DNA from: Paenibacillus sp. FSL H7-0737
GTDB lineage: Bacteria > Bacillota > Bacilli > Paenibacillales > Paenibacillaceae
DNA: 64,000 nt
Direction of reading: 5' to 3'
Assembly (NCBI RefSeq): GCF_000758545.1
Contig: NZ_CP009279.1
Location: forward strand, 3,534,001 to 3,598,000
In this document: positions 33,804 through 42,709 of the stretch, one piece after another
How the letters are laid out: every line of letters starts with the position of its first letter
Numbering within the stretch: position 1 is the first letter of the stretch
Program-made: the position numbers and the translations under genes
Notes under the pieces: generated by a model
What the model was told of the DNA's origin: nothing
Database searches by the model: none
Seen by the model: only the letters and a program-made list of their open reading frames with translations

Positions 33804-35276
33804 TCAGAATAATTCAGCTACGGTTTTTGCTACTTTTTCATAGTTACAATAAATTTCTTTATATCGCTTGCTGCTTTCCTGATTGGGGGTGACAGGCAGT
33901 CCCATCGGAATATTATCTTTGATTTCTTCAAAAGACTTCACGCGACCCGTGCCCACCAATGCCGTCCAAGCAGCGCCCCACGCAGCACTGTGATGATTCT
34001 CTGAAACATAAATCTCAGCTTCAAAAATATCAGCCATCATCTGCAGCCAAAGTGGAGATCTGGCCAAGCCGCCGTTCACATATATTTTTGAGGAGGTTCC
34101 GGCAATGTTCTCTAGTGCCCTACCAATTTGATAGAGATTGAAAGTAATTCCTTCCAGCACAGCACGGATAAAATGCTCTTTCTTATGCGTAATCGCCACA
34201 CCATAGAAATTCCCTTTTGCCTGTTGATTCCACAGTGGTGCTCTTTCTCCATTTAAATAGGGTAGGAACAGCAGTCCCTCCGCACCAGGTTCAACACGCT
34301 CTGCTTCACTTAGAAATTCTTCGAAGCTTCCTTGATCTTGAATCAGATCCTTAAACCATTGAAGGACAATCCCACCATTGTTCGTAGGCCCTCCGATAAT
34401 AAAAGTATCTTCGGTAAAAGAATAGCAGAACGTTTCTTGATTCTGACTAACCTTTGCGTGGCTTGTGAATTGTCTAATGGCTCCGCTAGTCCCTACTGAA
34501 ACAGCAACTTCCCCTGGAAGTAGAGCGCCAATCCCTAAGTTAGCCAGCTGTCCGTCTGCTGCTCCGATCATAAAAGGAAGCTCTGCCTGAATTCCCATCT
34601 GTTCTGCTATTTCCGGATTAATCTTATTGAATTGAAAAGTTGGAGGAACAATCTTAGACAGCTGTTTATCAGATATGCCAACCAGCGTTAACAGATCCTG
34701 AACCCATGTGTGAGTTGCCGGGTTAAACAATCCGGTTGCAGAAGCCATCGAATAATCGATCATTCTTTCCCCAAACCAGCTGTAAATTAAATACTCCTTA
34801 ATGGACATGAAGTAAGTAGCTTTTAGATAGGGTTCATAACCATTCTCCTTCATCCATAACAGCTTAATCAAAGGCGTCATCGGATGGACAGGAGTCCCAG
34901 TTTGCGCGTAAATCTGTTGTTTCATCGATTCTGACAGTTGATGGACCTGATCAGATCCTCTTCCATCCGCCCAAATGAGTGCAGGGGAGAGCGGGATGCC
35001 AGCTGCGTCTATTAGAACAAGAGAATGCATGGCCGCTGAGAATCCAATAGTAATCAATTCATTTTTACCGATCTTTGCTTTTCTAACAGCTTCTCTAATA
35101 GCCCTTACAGCAGAGCGTTCAATCTCGATTGCATCTTGTTCAGCCCAGCCTTGCTGCGGATAATGGAAGCTATTCATTTCTTCAACCTCTGTAATTAATT
35201 TTCCGTGAATCGTAAACACACAGGCTTTAACACTTGTCGTACCGATATCAAGTCCAATTACAAGCTCTCTAGACAT
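33804..35276 (-). CDS. gntK: Gluconokinase, FGGY family
   Basis: 490 residues. FGGY kinase with N-terminal phosphate motif GLDIGTTSVKACVF, GFSAAMHSLVLID, WADGRGSDQV and the C-terminal ADP motif YVNGGLARSPLWLQMMADI. HPMTPLIKLLWM, together with the segment DYSMASATGLFNPATHTW, matches the gluconokinase branch (B. subtilis GntK type) and not xylulokinase or glycerol kinase. It phosphorylates D-gluconate to 6-phosphogluconate. It is embedded between larE and larB, which ties the nickel cofactor pathway to gluconate. 6-phosphogluconate dehydrogenase is encoded at 48339. Confidence 0.85.
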   Translation of the reverse strand: MSRELVIGLDIGTTSVKACVFTIHGKLITEVEEMNSFHYPQQGWAEQDAIEIERSAVRAIREAVRKAKIGKNELITIGFSAAMHSLVLIDAAGIPLSPALIWADGRGSDQVHQLSESMKQQIYAQTGTPVHPMTPLIKLLWMKENGYEPYLKATYFMSIKEYLIYSWFGERMIDYSMASATGLFNPATHTWVQDLLTLVGISDKQLSKIVPPTFQFNKINPEIAEQMGIQAELPFMIGAADGQLANLGIGALLPGEVAVSVGTSGAIRQFTSHAKVSQNQETFCYSFTEDTFIIGGPTNNGGIVLQWFKDLIQDQGSFEEFLSEAERVEPGAEGLLFLPYLNGERAPLWNQQAKGNFYGVAITHKKEHFIRAVLEGITFNLYQIGRALENIAGTSSKIYVNGGLARSPLWLQMMADIFEAEIYVSENHHSAAWGAAWTALVGTGRVKSFEEIKDNIPMGLPVTPNQESSKRYKEIYCNYEKVAKTVAELF

Positions 35277-35292
35277 GCCTAACCTTCCCTTC

Positions 35293-36099
35293 TTACGATA
35301 TAGAAAGAGCTTTATTCATACTGCCGCTCCGATATCCTAACAGATCCAACGTAACGTATTTATAGCCGTAACTCTGAAGCTCTTGCACGATAAGATGATG
35401 ATGTGCTAAAACAATCTCCATATCTAAGGGTTCCACTTCAATTCTTGCAATATCCTGATGGGTTCGAACTCGTACTTGACGTATTTTCAGCGATTTTAAA
35501 TAAGCCTCGGCTTTTTCTACCTTCTGCAGTTTTTCATTCGTAATACGCTCCCCATAGGCGATTCTTGAAGACAGACAGGCGAACGATGGTTTTTCCCATG
35601 TAGGCAAATTAAATGATTTCGAAAGCTCTCTTATTTCTGTTTTGAACAGTTCAGCCTCAAGTAGAGGACCACGGACGCCTCTCTCTTTAGCGGCTTGCAT
35701 CCCTGGACGATGTTCGTTCATATCATCTGCAATAACACCATAGATGATATTCTTAAAGCTCTTTTCCTCGAGTACAGGGATTAAGTGATCGAATAAGCTG
35801 CTTTTGCAAAAATAACAGCGGTTTTTACTGTTCTCTGCATACCCCGGAATTGCGAGTTCAGAGGTTTCAATTACCTGATGTGTAACACCTATAAGTGCAG
35901 CGAGCTCTTTTGCCTCCTCCAGTTCACTTGATGGATAGGTTTCTGAATCCGCGGTTACCGCGAGTACATGATCAGGACCCAAAGTATCAACAGCCACTTT
36001 TAATAAGAAGGTGCTATCAACCCCACCAGAGAATGCAACCACTACTGATTTCATTTCACGAAGGATGGATTGTAATTTGTTATATTTATCTGTAAGCAC
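35293..36099 (-). CDS. larE: LarE: sulfur transferase of nickel-pincer cofactor synthesis
   Basis: 268 residues. The PP-loop SGGVDSTFLLK adenylates the biscarboxylate nucleotide, which is then thiolated. Cys175 (PSFACLSSR) matches the sulfur-donating cysteine of L. plantarum LarE (Cys176). Cys95 and Cys98 (NRCYFCKSS) are also present; three-cysteine LarE proteins are reported to hold a [4Fe-4S] cluster and act catalytically, not sacrificially, so this one is probably of that type. The start is GTG after GGGAGGG. It lies between the SDR and gluconokinase genes. Confidence 0.93.
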   Translation of the reverse strand: MLTDKYNKLQSILREMKSVVVAFSGGVDSTFLLKVAVDTLGPDHVLAVTADSETYPSSELEEAKELAALIGVTHQVIETSELAIPGYAENSKNRCYFCKSSLFDHLIPVLEEKSFKNIIYGVIADDMNEHRPGMQAAKERGVRGPLLEAELFKTEIRELSKSFNLPTWEKPSFACLSSRIAYGERITNEKLQKVEKAEAYLKSLKIRQVRVRTHQDIARIEVEPLDMEIVLAHHHLIVQELQSYGYKYVTLDLLGYRSGSMNKALSIS

Positions 36100-36141
36100 T
36101 TATGATCCCTCCCATTGATGAATCTATTTACAGGATGCTCT

Positions 36142-36912
36142 TTAAATCGTCATACTTCCAAATCCGCCATCTACACGAATTAATGTACCGGTAACGAAAC
36201 TGGAGGCTTTCTCAGAGGCTAGCCATACCGCAGCACCTTGAAGTTCTTCTGGTGTTCCAAAACGCTGCATAGGCGTATGTTTCATAATGGAGTCTATTCG
36301 CTCTGGACTTAGAATTTTGCGATTCTGTTCAGCCGGGAAGAACCCAGGGATGATAGCGTTTACACGGATGCCATTTAATGCAAACTCACGCGCTAAGAAC
36401 TGAGTAACACTGTTAAGCGCCGCTTTGGAAACCGAATAGGTGAACACTTTGGATAACGGTGTTGTTGAGGATACGGAAGAGATGTTAATGATGCTGCCTT
36501 TCCGATTCTGCTCAATCATTTTTTGGGCAAAGATTTGACAGGTCTGCACGATGCCTTTTAAATTCACATCCATAATATCGTCCCACTCTTCCATTTCTAG
36601 TTCGAAGAAAGGTGTGGAGCTATTTTTCCCTGGAGCGTTCAGCAGGATGTCCCATCCTCCAGCCCATTCCTCAATTTCAGAAGCTACCTGAAGCAGAGAG
36701 TCACGTGAACTAACATTAGCTTGAAATGCTTTTGCTGTACCACCATTCTTAGCAATGCTCTTTGCTACTTCTTCCGCTTTCTCTAGATTCCGTCCGACAA
36801 TTGCAACTTGAGCGCCTTGTTCGGCCAATCCTGCCGCGATAGATGAGCCAAGTACGCTGTTCCCACCAATGGCAACTGCTGTTTTTCCTGTTAGATCAAA
36901 TAGATTAGTCAT
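36142..36912 (-). CDS. SDR oxidoreductase, likely D-mannonate oxidoreductase (fructuronate reductase)
   Basis: 256 residues of classical short-chain dehydrogenase fold: NAD(P) loop GNSVLGSSIAAGLAEQG, NAPGKN, catalytic Ser (NISSVSS), Tyr and Lys (YSVSK), and C-terminal VDGGF. The segments RVNAIIPGFFPAEQN and HTPMQRFGTPEEL resemble SDR-type mannonate oxidoreductases (YjmF/UxuB-like), which reduce D-fructuronate to D-mannonate; gluconate 5-dehydrogenase is the main alternative. It sits between the LarA-like isomerase and larE. With UxaC encoded at 51612 making fructuronate, the mannonate assignment is the more coherent. Confidence 0.75.
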   Translation of the reverse strand: MTNLFDLTGKTAVAIGGNSVLGSSIAAGLAEQGAQVAIVGRNLEKAEEVAKSIAKNGGTAKAFQANVSSRDSLLQVASEIEEWAGGWDILLNAPGKNSSTPFFELEMEEWDDIMDVNLKGIVQTCQIFAQKMIEQNRKGSIINISSVSSTTPLSKVFTYSVSKAALNSVTQFLAREFALNGIRVNAIIPGFFPAEQNRKILSPERIDSIMKHTPMQRFGTPEELQGAAVWLASEKASSFVTGTLIRVDGGFGSMTI

Positions 36913-36935
36913 GTCTTCTCTCCCCAGTGTTAGTA

Positions 36936-38204
36936 TTAAAGTAAGTTTCCATTGCTATCGAAAGTTAGGCCGTAGGCTTCAGAGATCAATTCCATTTGAG
37001 GATGCTGTTTCACTATATCAATTAATGCCTCGGACACTTCCAACTCATTTAGCACCAATGTGTTTTTGATCCGAACCATTTTGACCTGAGTGAAATCTAA
37101 AATATTGCTGGTTTTGATAGCCGCTTGAATGGTTTCCCGGTCGTTAGGCAGCGTGGTTGCAATTTTTGTAGGTGCTACAACAGTAGAAGTCAATCCATTG
37201 GCATAGGTTACTTCCAGATCAATCTTGTCTACTAGCCTTTGCGTTGTAAAATCAGCGGTTCCAACACCGTTTGCATTACCTTCAGTCTGTGGCGTCAAAT
37301 CAAGTACAACGATCTTATTAACCTCAGGACCTCCATAAGCGTATGGCGTTGGGTAACGACCTGTAATATTTGGATCCATACCGTCTCCGCTAATGTTTTT
37401 GCCAATTTGATCGATGATAAGTACCTCTAATTGATCAAAGAATAGTTTTGGCAGCATTTCCTTTGCCTTCATTTGTAAAGCGGCTTCCTGTTCAACAATC
37501 TCTTCAGGAGTTAACGTCTCAATGCAAACTACTTTATCAAAAGCGTTTTCAATCGTTGCCACTCCAAATAGAATAGGTTTCTTCTCCATAATCATCTTGG
37601 CCATAGCGGGAACATTCTCGGCCATGTACTTGAAGCCCAACTGATGACAGGCCTCAGCACCTTTTTGCTTGCCTAAACCAATGCTAATCATCTTCATGAT
37701 TCCGCTTTCGACAGGGCCTCTAAATGCGGTATGAGGTTTGATGCGATTAATCACTACAATCCCATCTGCACTTGCGGCATGTTTGTCTACATAAACGGGT
37801 AATCCATTAGGCAGCTCACCAAGCAGAACCACTTCCATCGATGAACGAATCTCGCAATTCACGCTTTCTTCTGTAACGCCCAGATGGGCCAAAACATCAC
37901 GTTGTCCCTCAGCGGTGGCTCCGCCATGACTCCCCATGCTTGGAACGATAAAAGGCTTCGCTCCGGCATCTTGCAGAAACTTCACCGTAACGGCTGTAAT
38001 TTCTACTAAACGGTCTAAACCTCTACTCCCAACAGCAATAGCGATTTCCATACCAGGTTGAATGGTGTTCCGAATCTCATCTCTTTGCAGCTTCTTATTC
38101 AATTCCTTCCCAAGGTCTTCAATATGCCCACTATCAAAATTCACTCTTACTTTGGCCATTTTCGGAACCGGAATATCTTTTAGAAGCTCTTGTAAAATCC
38201 CCAT
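36936..38204 (-). CDS. Nickel-pincer-cofactor-dependent isomerase (LarA superfamily), probable aldonate 2-epimerase
   Basis: 422 residues, close to LarA (424). DUF2088-type N-domain features are present: PSMGSHGGATAEGQRDVLAH, INRIKPHTAF, GIMKMISIGLGKQKGAEACH. The His and Lys residues in the last two match the region where LarA binds the nickel pincer. It clearly differs from lactate racemase (GDGMDPNITGRYPTPYAYGG), so I do not use the larA symbol. The frame opens at a GTG at 38216, but GGAGG directly before ATG 38204 fixes the start. It is the first gene of an operon with SDR, larE, gluconokinase, larB, larC and a nickel permease. LarA-superfamily D-gluconate 2-epimerases are known. Mannonate/gluconate interconversion would join its neighbours into one pathway. 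Confidence 0.85.
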   Translation of the reverse strand: MGILQELLKDIPVPKMAKVRVNFDSGHIEDLGKELNKKLQRDEIRNTIQPGMEIAIAVGSRGLDRLVEITAVTVKFLQDAGAKPFIVPSMGSHGGATAEGQRDVLAHLGVTEESVNCEIRSSMEVVLLGELPNGLPVYVDKHAASADGIVVINRIKPHTAFRGPVESGIMKMISIGLGKQKGAEACHQLGFKYMAENVPAMAKMIMEKKPILFGVATIENAFDKVVCIETLTPEEIVEQEAALQMKAKEMLPKLFFDQLEVLIIDQIGKNISGDGMDPNITGRYPTPYAYGGPEVNKIVVLDLTPQTEGNANGVGTADFTTQRLVDKIDLEVTYANGLTSTVVAPTKIATTLPNDRETIQAAIKTSNILDFTQVKMVRIKNTLVLNELEVSEALIDIVKQHPQMELISEAYGLTFDSNGNLL

Positions 38205-38288
38205 GATTTCCTCCACTCCAAGTACAAATTGTTATTCATTCATGCTTTCTAATCTGCTTAAAATAGCGTTCTGATAAACCACTTTAAA

Positions 38289-38350
38289 TTAATTTGTTTA
38301 CCATACAAACTAATTACCTGTATAATAACATCATGCCTTAGGTTCGTCAA
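38289..38350. promoter_or_regulatory. Divergent overlapping promoters and XylR-type operator
   Basis: For the lar operon (minus): TTGACG (38350-38345), 17 bp, TATTAT (38327-38322). For the ROK gene (plus): TTACCA (38298-38303), 17 bp, TATAAT (38321-38326). The two -10 boxes occupy the same bases. A dyad with arms TAATTTGTTT (38290-38299) and AAACTAATTA (38307-38316), spacer 7 bp, overlaps the ROK -35 and lies just past the lar start site. Arms and spacing match the Bacillus XylR operator as I remember it. Confidence 0.8.
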
Positions 38351-38369
38351 TCATTCAAGGAGGTGCTTT

Positions 38370-39536
38370 ATGATTACCGGCGATTCTTCACATGTCAAAC
38401 AAATTAATCGTGCTCTAATCTTAGGTGAAATTATAGGGCACGGCTCTATTTCAAGAACAGACCTGGCAAAGGTAACCGGGTTAAATAAGTCCACTCTATC
38501 CGTTCAGGCAGCTGATTTGTTAGCAGAGGTTCTAATTATTGAGACCTATAAAGAGCATAACAATCCAGGCCGAAAACCGATCTTCCTCTCACTTAATGAA
38601 ACTGCTGGGTATGCGCTAGGGATTGATTTGGACGGAAAAAAGATGACTTTTGTACTTACCAATTTACAAGGTGTTCCAGTCTCTTCTCAACTGATTGAGT
38701 TTGAAACCCATAACTATCACGAAATATTTAGATTATTAGTGGAACAGATCAGACACTATAAGAAGCGTTGTGAACTTGCTCCTCACGGCCTCATAGGCGT
38801 GGCCATAGGGGTACATGGGATTGTAGATAATTCTGAGTTGATTTGTTATCTCCCCTATCATCAATGGCACAACAGAAATTTAAAACAAGATCTTAAAGAC
38901 GCAACTGGACTTAACATTTTTGTGGAGAACAACGCGAATTTAAGCGCCTTCTCAGAAATTGTCTTTATGCATCATCAGAGTGAGCATTTATTTTCATTAA
39001 GCTTCAATTCAGGAATAGGGCTGGGGATGATGGTTCATGGAGAGGTATTAAAAGGCTATAACGGCTTCGCCGGAGAGATAGGTCATATGATTATCATTCC
39101 TGACGGGAAAGTCTGCAGTTGCGGGAATTCGGGGTGCTGGGAACAATATGCTTCTGAAGTAAGTTTAACGAGTTCGATAGCGCGTATGAAGAAAAAAGAA
39201 AAGGTAAGTCTTCAGGAAATTGAACATTGGATCCAAGTGGCTGACCCTGTAGCAATTGCTGCGCTAGAGAAATATATGAATTACATTGCGACTGGCCTCA
39301 ATAATATTATAAATCTGTTCAATCCTGAAATTATGATTCTTAACAATCGCCTGCTAACAATCTATCCTAATGCCCTGCCTCTACTTCTATCAAAGCTAAG
39401 TTCGTCGATAAGTCAGCCTTGTAAGTTACTCCTTTCAGAATTAGGAGAGAAGGCCTGTGTTATGGGAGCTTGTGCATTAGTTATAAAAAACTTTCTTGGA
39501 GTCTCAAAGCTTAGCTTGAGTAATAACAGGAGCTAG
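38370..39536 (+). CDS. ROK-family transcriptional regulator (XylR/NagC type) 1
   Basis: 388 residues: N-terminal winged helix (GSISRTDLAKVTGLNKSTLS, NPGRKP wing) then a ROK sugar-kinase-like domain with the zinc motif CSCGNSGCWEQYAS and GFAGEIGHM. The ATP site is degenerate, as usual for regulators. It is divergent from the lar/gluconate operon, with an XylR-type dyad overlapping its own -35, so it should repress both directions until a sugar acid binds. It is a close paralogue of the ROK protein at 53222 (both start MITGDxSxxKxINRxLI), probably by duplication. Confidence 0.92.
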   Translation: MITGDSSHVKQINRALILGEIIGHGSISRTDLAKVTGLNKSTLSVQAADLLAEVLIIETYKEHNNPGRKPIFLSLNETAGYALGIDLDGKKMTFVLTNLQGVPVSSQLIEFETHNYHEIFRLLVEQIRHYKKRCELAPHGLIGVAIGVHGIVDNSELICYLPYHQWHNRNLKQDLKDATGLNIFVENNANLSAFSEIVFMHHQSEHLFSLSFNSGIGLGMMVHGEVLKGYNGFAGEIGHMIIIPDGKVCSCGNSGCWEQYASEVSLTSSIARMKKKEKVSLQEIEHWIQVADPVAIAALEKYMNYIATGLNNIINLFNPEIMILNNRLLTIYPNALPLLLSKLSSSISQPCKLLLSELGEKACVMGACALVIKNFLGVSKLSLSNNRS

Positions 39537-39550
39537 ATGGATTTTGTAAT

Positions 39551-39590
39551 AAAAAAACGAATAAAGCCTATTTCAACGGCTTTATTCGTT
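39551..39590 (-). terminator. Terminator of the 39.6-43.6 kb operon, possibly shared with the ROK gene
   Basis: AACGAATAAAGCC / GGCTTTATTCGTT (39556-39568, 39578-39590) is a perfect 13-bp stem. Seven T residues follow on the minus strand; the plus strand lacks a T-run but may still stop there. Confidence 0.85.
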
Positions 39591-39608
39591 AGATTAGATT
39601 ACTAAATT

Positions 39609-40466
39609 TTAGAACCAGTTCTCATAACCCAACTGTTTCAGATAGCTTCCTGAAGTCTGTAGACAATCAAACGGATCTTTCCCATACGTATCGTCTTGCT
39701 CAATCAAGAAATACTGCACACCACTCTCGTGACCGGCTTCGATAATCGCCTGAATATCTAAGCTCCCTTCACCAAGCTCTGCAAACTCAATAATATTGGA
39801 GAACTTATACATAAACTTTGACATATCTTTAAAGTCATCTGCACTTAAATCCATGTGGCCGATTCTGTAATCCTTTAGATGCAGTAAGGATACACGTCCA
39901 GCAAAGCGTTTAATAACATTTACCGGATTCTCACCACCCCGCTGAATCCAATGAACATCCAATTCGAAACCTAGCTTCGAGGTGTTGTCCTTCATCATAT
40001 CCAGAAGCGTTTCCCCGTCATATTTCTCAAATTCTACGTGGTGGTTGTGATAATAGAGCTCAATACCGTGCTTCTCCAAACGTGTAGCCATTTCTTCTGC
40101 TTGATGAATATACTCCATGATTTTCTCTTTATTTCCCATAAGCGTTATTGGCATCATACCAATACGGACATAATTACAGTTCAATGTCCTGCAATCATTG
40201 ACGATTTTATCGAAATCTGTGGTTAAGGATTCCCCTGGCATACCCGGCATCGTATTCAGAGGAGCAGAGACCGAAACGATTTGGATATTAAAATCCTCGC
40301 TAGCTCGTTTAAGCTCGGACACATTCTCCTTAGTCATATCAATTTGAGTGACTTCAACGGCACTAAATCCTAGTTCTTTTACCGTTCGTAGTGTCTCATA
40401 AACTCCGTTTTCCACAATTTTATTTTTCAAGTTGAACATTTGCACACCAATTTTACCGTTACTCAT
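39609..40466 (-). CDS. Sugar phosphate isomerase/epimerase-like TIM-barrel protein
   Basis: 285 residues, AP_endonuc_2 / xylose-isomerase-like TIM barrel. Metal ligands typical of the fold can be picked out: Glu in NHHVEFEKYD, Asp and His in GFELDVHWIQRGG, His in LLHLKDYRIG and Glu near the end (FLIEQDD). The substrate cannot be assigned. Such proteins act as isomerases, epimerases, or dehydratases and lyases of 3-keto sugars. Its start overlaps the Gfo/Idh/MocA gene upstream by 8 nt, so the two are coupled. It is the last gene of a four-gene operon with a second copy of each type. Confidence 0.82.
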   Translation of the reverse strand: MSNGKIGVQMFNLKNKIVENGVYETLRTVKELGFSAVEVTQIDMTKENVSELKRASEDFNIQIVSVSAPLNTMPGMPGESLTTDFDKIVNDCRTLNCNYVRIGMMPITLMGNKEKIMEYIHQAEEMATRLEKHGIELYYHNHHVEFEKYDGETLLDMMKDNTSKLGFELDVHWIQRGGENPVNVIKRFAGRVSLLHLKDYRIGHMDLSADDFKDMSKFMYKFSNIIEFAELGEGSLDIQAIIEAGHESGVQYFLIEQDDTYGKDPFDCLQTSGSYLKQLGYENWF

Positions 40467-41475
40467 CTAGATCACCCTCCAGTTGAATTTCTTGTTTTTG
40501 TGCCGAAGATTTGTGAATCGTATCTATCATTCTTATGGACTGAACAGCATCTCGGATATGAACATAATCGTGTGAATCGTTACGTATACAATCATAGAAA
40601 TGATCGATTAGTGAAGCGTGGCTAGCTCCATAATAAAACTTCGTCCCTGGAAGCTTGGCATCTTCAACTAATACCTCTTTCTCCCCATGATCATCTTCTT
40701 TAATTAATAGGCTGTCTTTTATTGTGAATTTCACTTTCTCATACATCACTTCAAGCTCAACGCTAGAATTACTCGCATTGGCAACGGTTGCAAAAAACAA
40801 GCCCTTAGCTCCGTTCTTAAACCGAATATACGCAGACACCGTATCCTCGACCTCAATACCGTAATTCATCAGTTGATCAACGGATCCTCGGATCGCCTCG
40901 ATCGGCCCACCAAGCAATTGCATATGATCCAGCGTATGGATCGATTGATTAATCATCACCCCGCCACCGGATTCGCTTTTCCGTCCACGCCATGGTTTGA
41001 TATCATAATAGACTTGCGGTCTATACCATGCTACCAAGCCCTTAATCCCAATCAAAGGGCCATAGTCATTATGACGAACGATATCCTGAAGCATCTCAAA
41101 AGTCTCGTTATAACGGTTCTGTAGACAGATGCAAACTTTGATCTGCTCATATTCTGCCTCAAGCTTCTCCATGGCTAACGCTTCTACTAGGTTTAAGGCT
41201 AACGGTTTTTCTTGAAGCACATGAACCCCATTCTCCATGCAGGCTTTGGTTACTGGATAGTGCAGATGATGTGGCAAGCAAATATGCACGCAGTCAAGGG
41301 ACTCTTTTTGAAGCATGAGCAGATAATCTGTATAAAAGCTTATACCAGGTAGTGTGTTCCTTAGAGACTCATCAATATCACATACAGCCACTAACTCAAT
41401 CCCTGGATTCGTCTGAATCGCTTGAATATGAATGTTGGAAATATCACCAAGTCCAATAACCGCTGCCTTTAACAT
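40459..41475 (-). CDS. Gfo/Idh/MocA-family oxidoreductase 1
   Basis: 338 residues. Rossmann loop VIGLGDISNIHIQAI (GxGxxx), then HICLPHHLHYPV and the EKPLALN motif that carries the catalytic lysine. GGVMINQSIHTLDHMQLLGG contains the conserved substrate His/Asp pair. Members oxidise or reduce sugar and inositol hydroxyls with NAD(P). Substrate unknown. A 73-nt gap with a hairpin separates it from the homologous dehydrogenase upstream; the next gene overlaps it by 8 nt. Confidence 0.88.
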   Translation of the reverse strand: MLKAAVIGLGDISNIHIQAIQTNPGIELVAVCDIDESLRNTLPGISFYTDYLLMLQKESLDCVHICLPHHLHYPVTKACMENGVHVLQEKPLALNLVEALAMEKLEAEYEQIKVCICLQNRYNETFEMLQDIVRHNDYGPLIGIKGLVAWYRPQVYYDIKPWRGRKSESGGGVMINQSIHTLDHMQLLGGPIEAIRGSVDQLMNYGIEVEDTVSAYIRFKNGAKGLFFATVANASNSSVELEVMYEKVKFTIKDSLLIKEDDHGEKEVLVEDAKLPGTKFYYGASHASLIDHFYDCIRNDSHDYVHIRDAVQSIRMIDTIHKSSAQKQEIQLEGDLDE

Positions 41476-41496
41476 ATGGAAATCTCCTTTTCAAAA

Positions 41497-41535
41497 CTAA
41501 CCCATGGCTCATACCACGAGTTAGTTTTTTAAATA
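41497..41535 (-). terminator. Possible intercistronic hairpin/attenuator
   Basis: AAACTAAC (41498-41505) and GTTAGTTT (41520-41527) form a stem with extra inner pairs. It lies between the two dehydrogenase genes and has short T-tracts on both strands. It may reduce expression of the distal pair. Confidence 0.35.
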
Positions 41536-41548
41536 TTAAGAAGTATCA

Positions 41549-42709
41549 TTACTTGGTTAGAGGTTGCTTTTGCTCTTCTTCGATCTTCTTCTTGAGTTCG
41601 TTCAAATATAGCTCTTCATCAACAGGGAGCTCCACCTCTTTACCTAGCCAGCTAGATAAGTGAATGGCATTGGCAAGCGCCACGCCGTGAATACCATCAC
41701 TTCCTGGTGCCAAAAGCGGCTCCCCATTTAAAATATGGGATGCGAAGTTCTTCATGACTGCAGTATGCTGAGCTCCCCAGACACTTTCAAAGGTAATAAC
41801 TTCTTCATTGTAGATTTCATCCGAATTTCCACCCATGAATATTTTCATTACATCAACCATACTCATGGTATCGCTCATTTCGCGCTCAGGTTTGATCAGG
41901 CGTTTAACGGTTATCTTATTACTGTCATCAACTACGATTTTCCCTTTATCACCCAAAATCTCAAATCGGTCCGTTCCTACAACATCATGTGTGCAAGTGA
42001 CGAATACGCCTGTTGCGCCGTTCCCATAGTCTAGTAGTACAGTAACCTCATCTTCTACTGCTATATTTCTTTGATAACCATATTTCACATTGGAGTAGAC
42101 TTTCTTAGGCATTCCGCATATCCACTGTAATAAATCCAGCTGATGTGGAGCCTGATTGACCAGAACACCACCACCTTCGCCTTCCCAAGTAGCTCTCCAA
42201 GCGCTTTGATCATAATAACCTTGAGGTCTCCACCAGGTGGTAATCATCCAATTCGTGCGACGAATCTCACCGATTTCTCCGTTATCAATAATTTCCTTCA
42301 GCTTCTGATATAGCGGGTTGGTTCGCTGATTAAACATGATTCCAAAAGCTAATTCGGGCTTAGTTGCTGCGAATTCATTTAGTTCTCTAACCTGCTTCGT
42401 GTATACTCCGGCTGGCTTTTCCACCAGGGCGTGAACGTTTCTCTTCAACGCTTCGATTCCCATTTCCGGATGCAAATAGTGAGGCACACAAGTGACTATT
42501 GCGTCTACTTCTCCACTTTCAATCATTTCGATGTAGTTGTCATAGAAAGGAACATCCGGATACTTTTCTGATGCCCACTGTTTCTTTGCAGGATCGATAT
42601 CACAGATTGCCCCAAGCTGCATATTCTCCACTTTTTCTTCGGTCAAAAAATTTGCATATGCACTGCCTTGTGCACCAACACCGATAATTCCCATTCTTAC
42701 TTTTGTCAT
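41549..42709 (-). CDS. Gfo/Idh/MocA-family oxidoreductase 2
   Basis: 386 residues: GVGAQGSAYANFL Rossmann loop, CVPHYLHPEMGIEAL, EKPAGVYTK catalytic-lysine motif, and GGGVLVNQAPHQLDLLQWIC with the active-site His and Asp. It is about 50 residues longer than oxidoreductase 1, because of an extended C-terminal part. Its start overlaps the upstream TIM-barrel gene by 4 nt. Probably NAD-dependent oxidation of a sugar or glycoside. Two such enzymes with two TIM-barrel partners in one operon suggest consecutive oxidation, elimination or epimerisation, and reduction steps. Confidence 0.88.
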   Translation of the reverse strand: MTKVRMGIIGVGAQGSAYANFLTEEKVENMQLGAICDIDPAKKQWASEKYPDVPFYDNYIEMIESGEVDAIVTCVPHYLHPEMGIEALKRNVHALVEKPAGVYTKQVRELNEFAATKPELAFGIMFNQRTNPLYQKLKEIIDNGEIGEIRRTNWMITTWWRPQGYYDQSAWRATWEGEGGGVLVNQAPHQLDLLQWICGMPKKVYSNVKYGYQRNIAVEDEVTVLLDYGNGATGVFVTCTHDVVGTDRFEILGDKGKIVVDDSNKITVKRLIKPEREMSDTMSMVDVMKIFMGGNSDEIYNEEVITFESVWGAQHTAVMKNFASHILNGEPLLAPGSDGIHGVALANAIHLSSWLGKEVELPVDEELYLNELKKKIEEEQKQPLTK

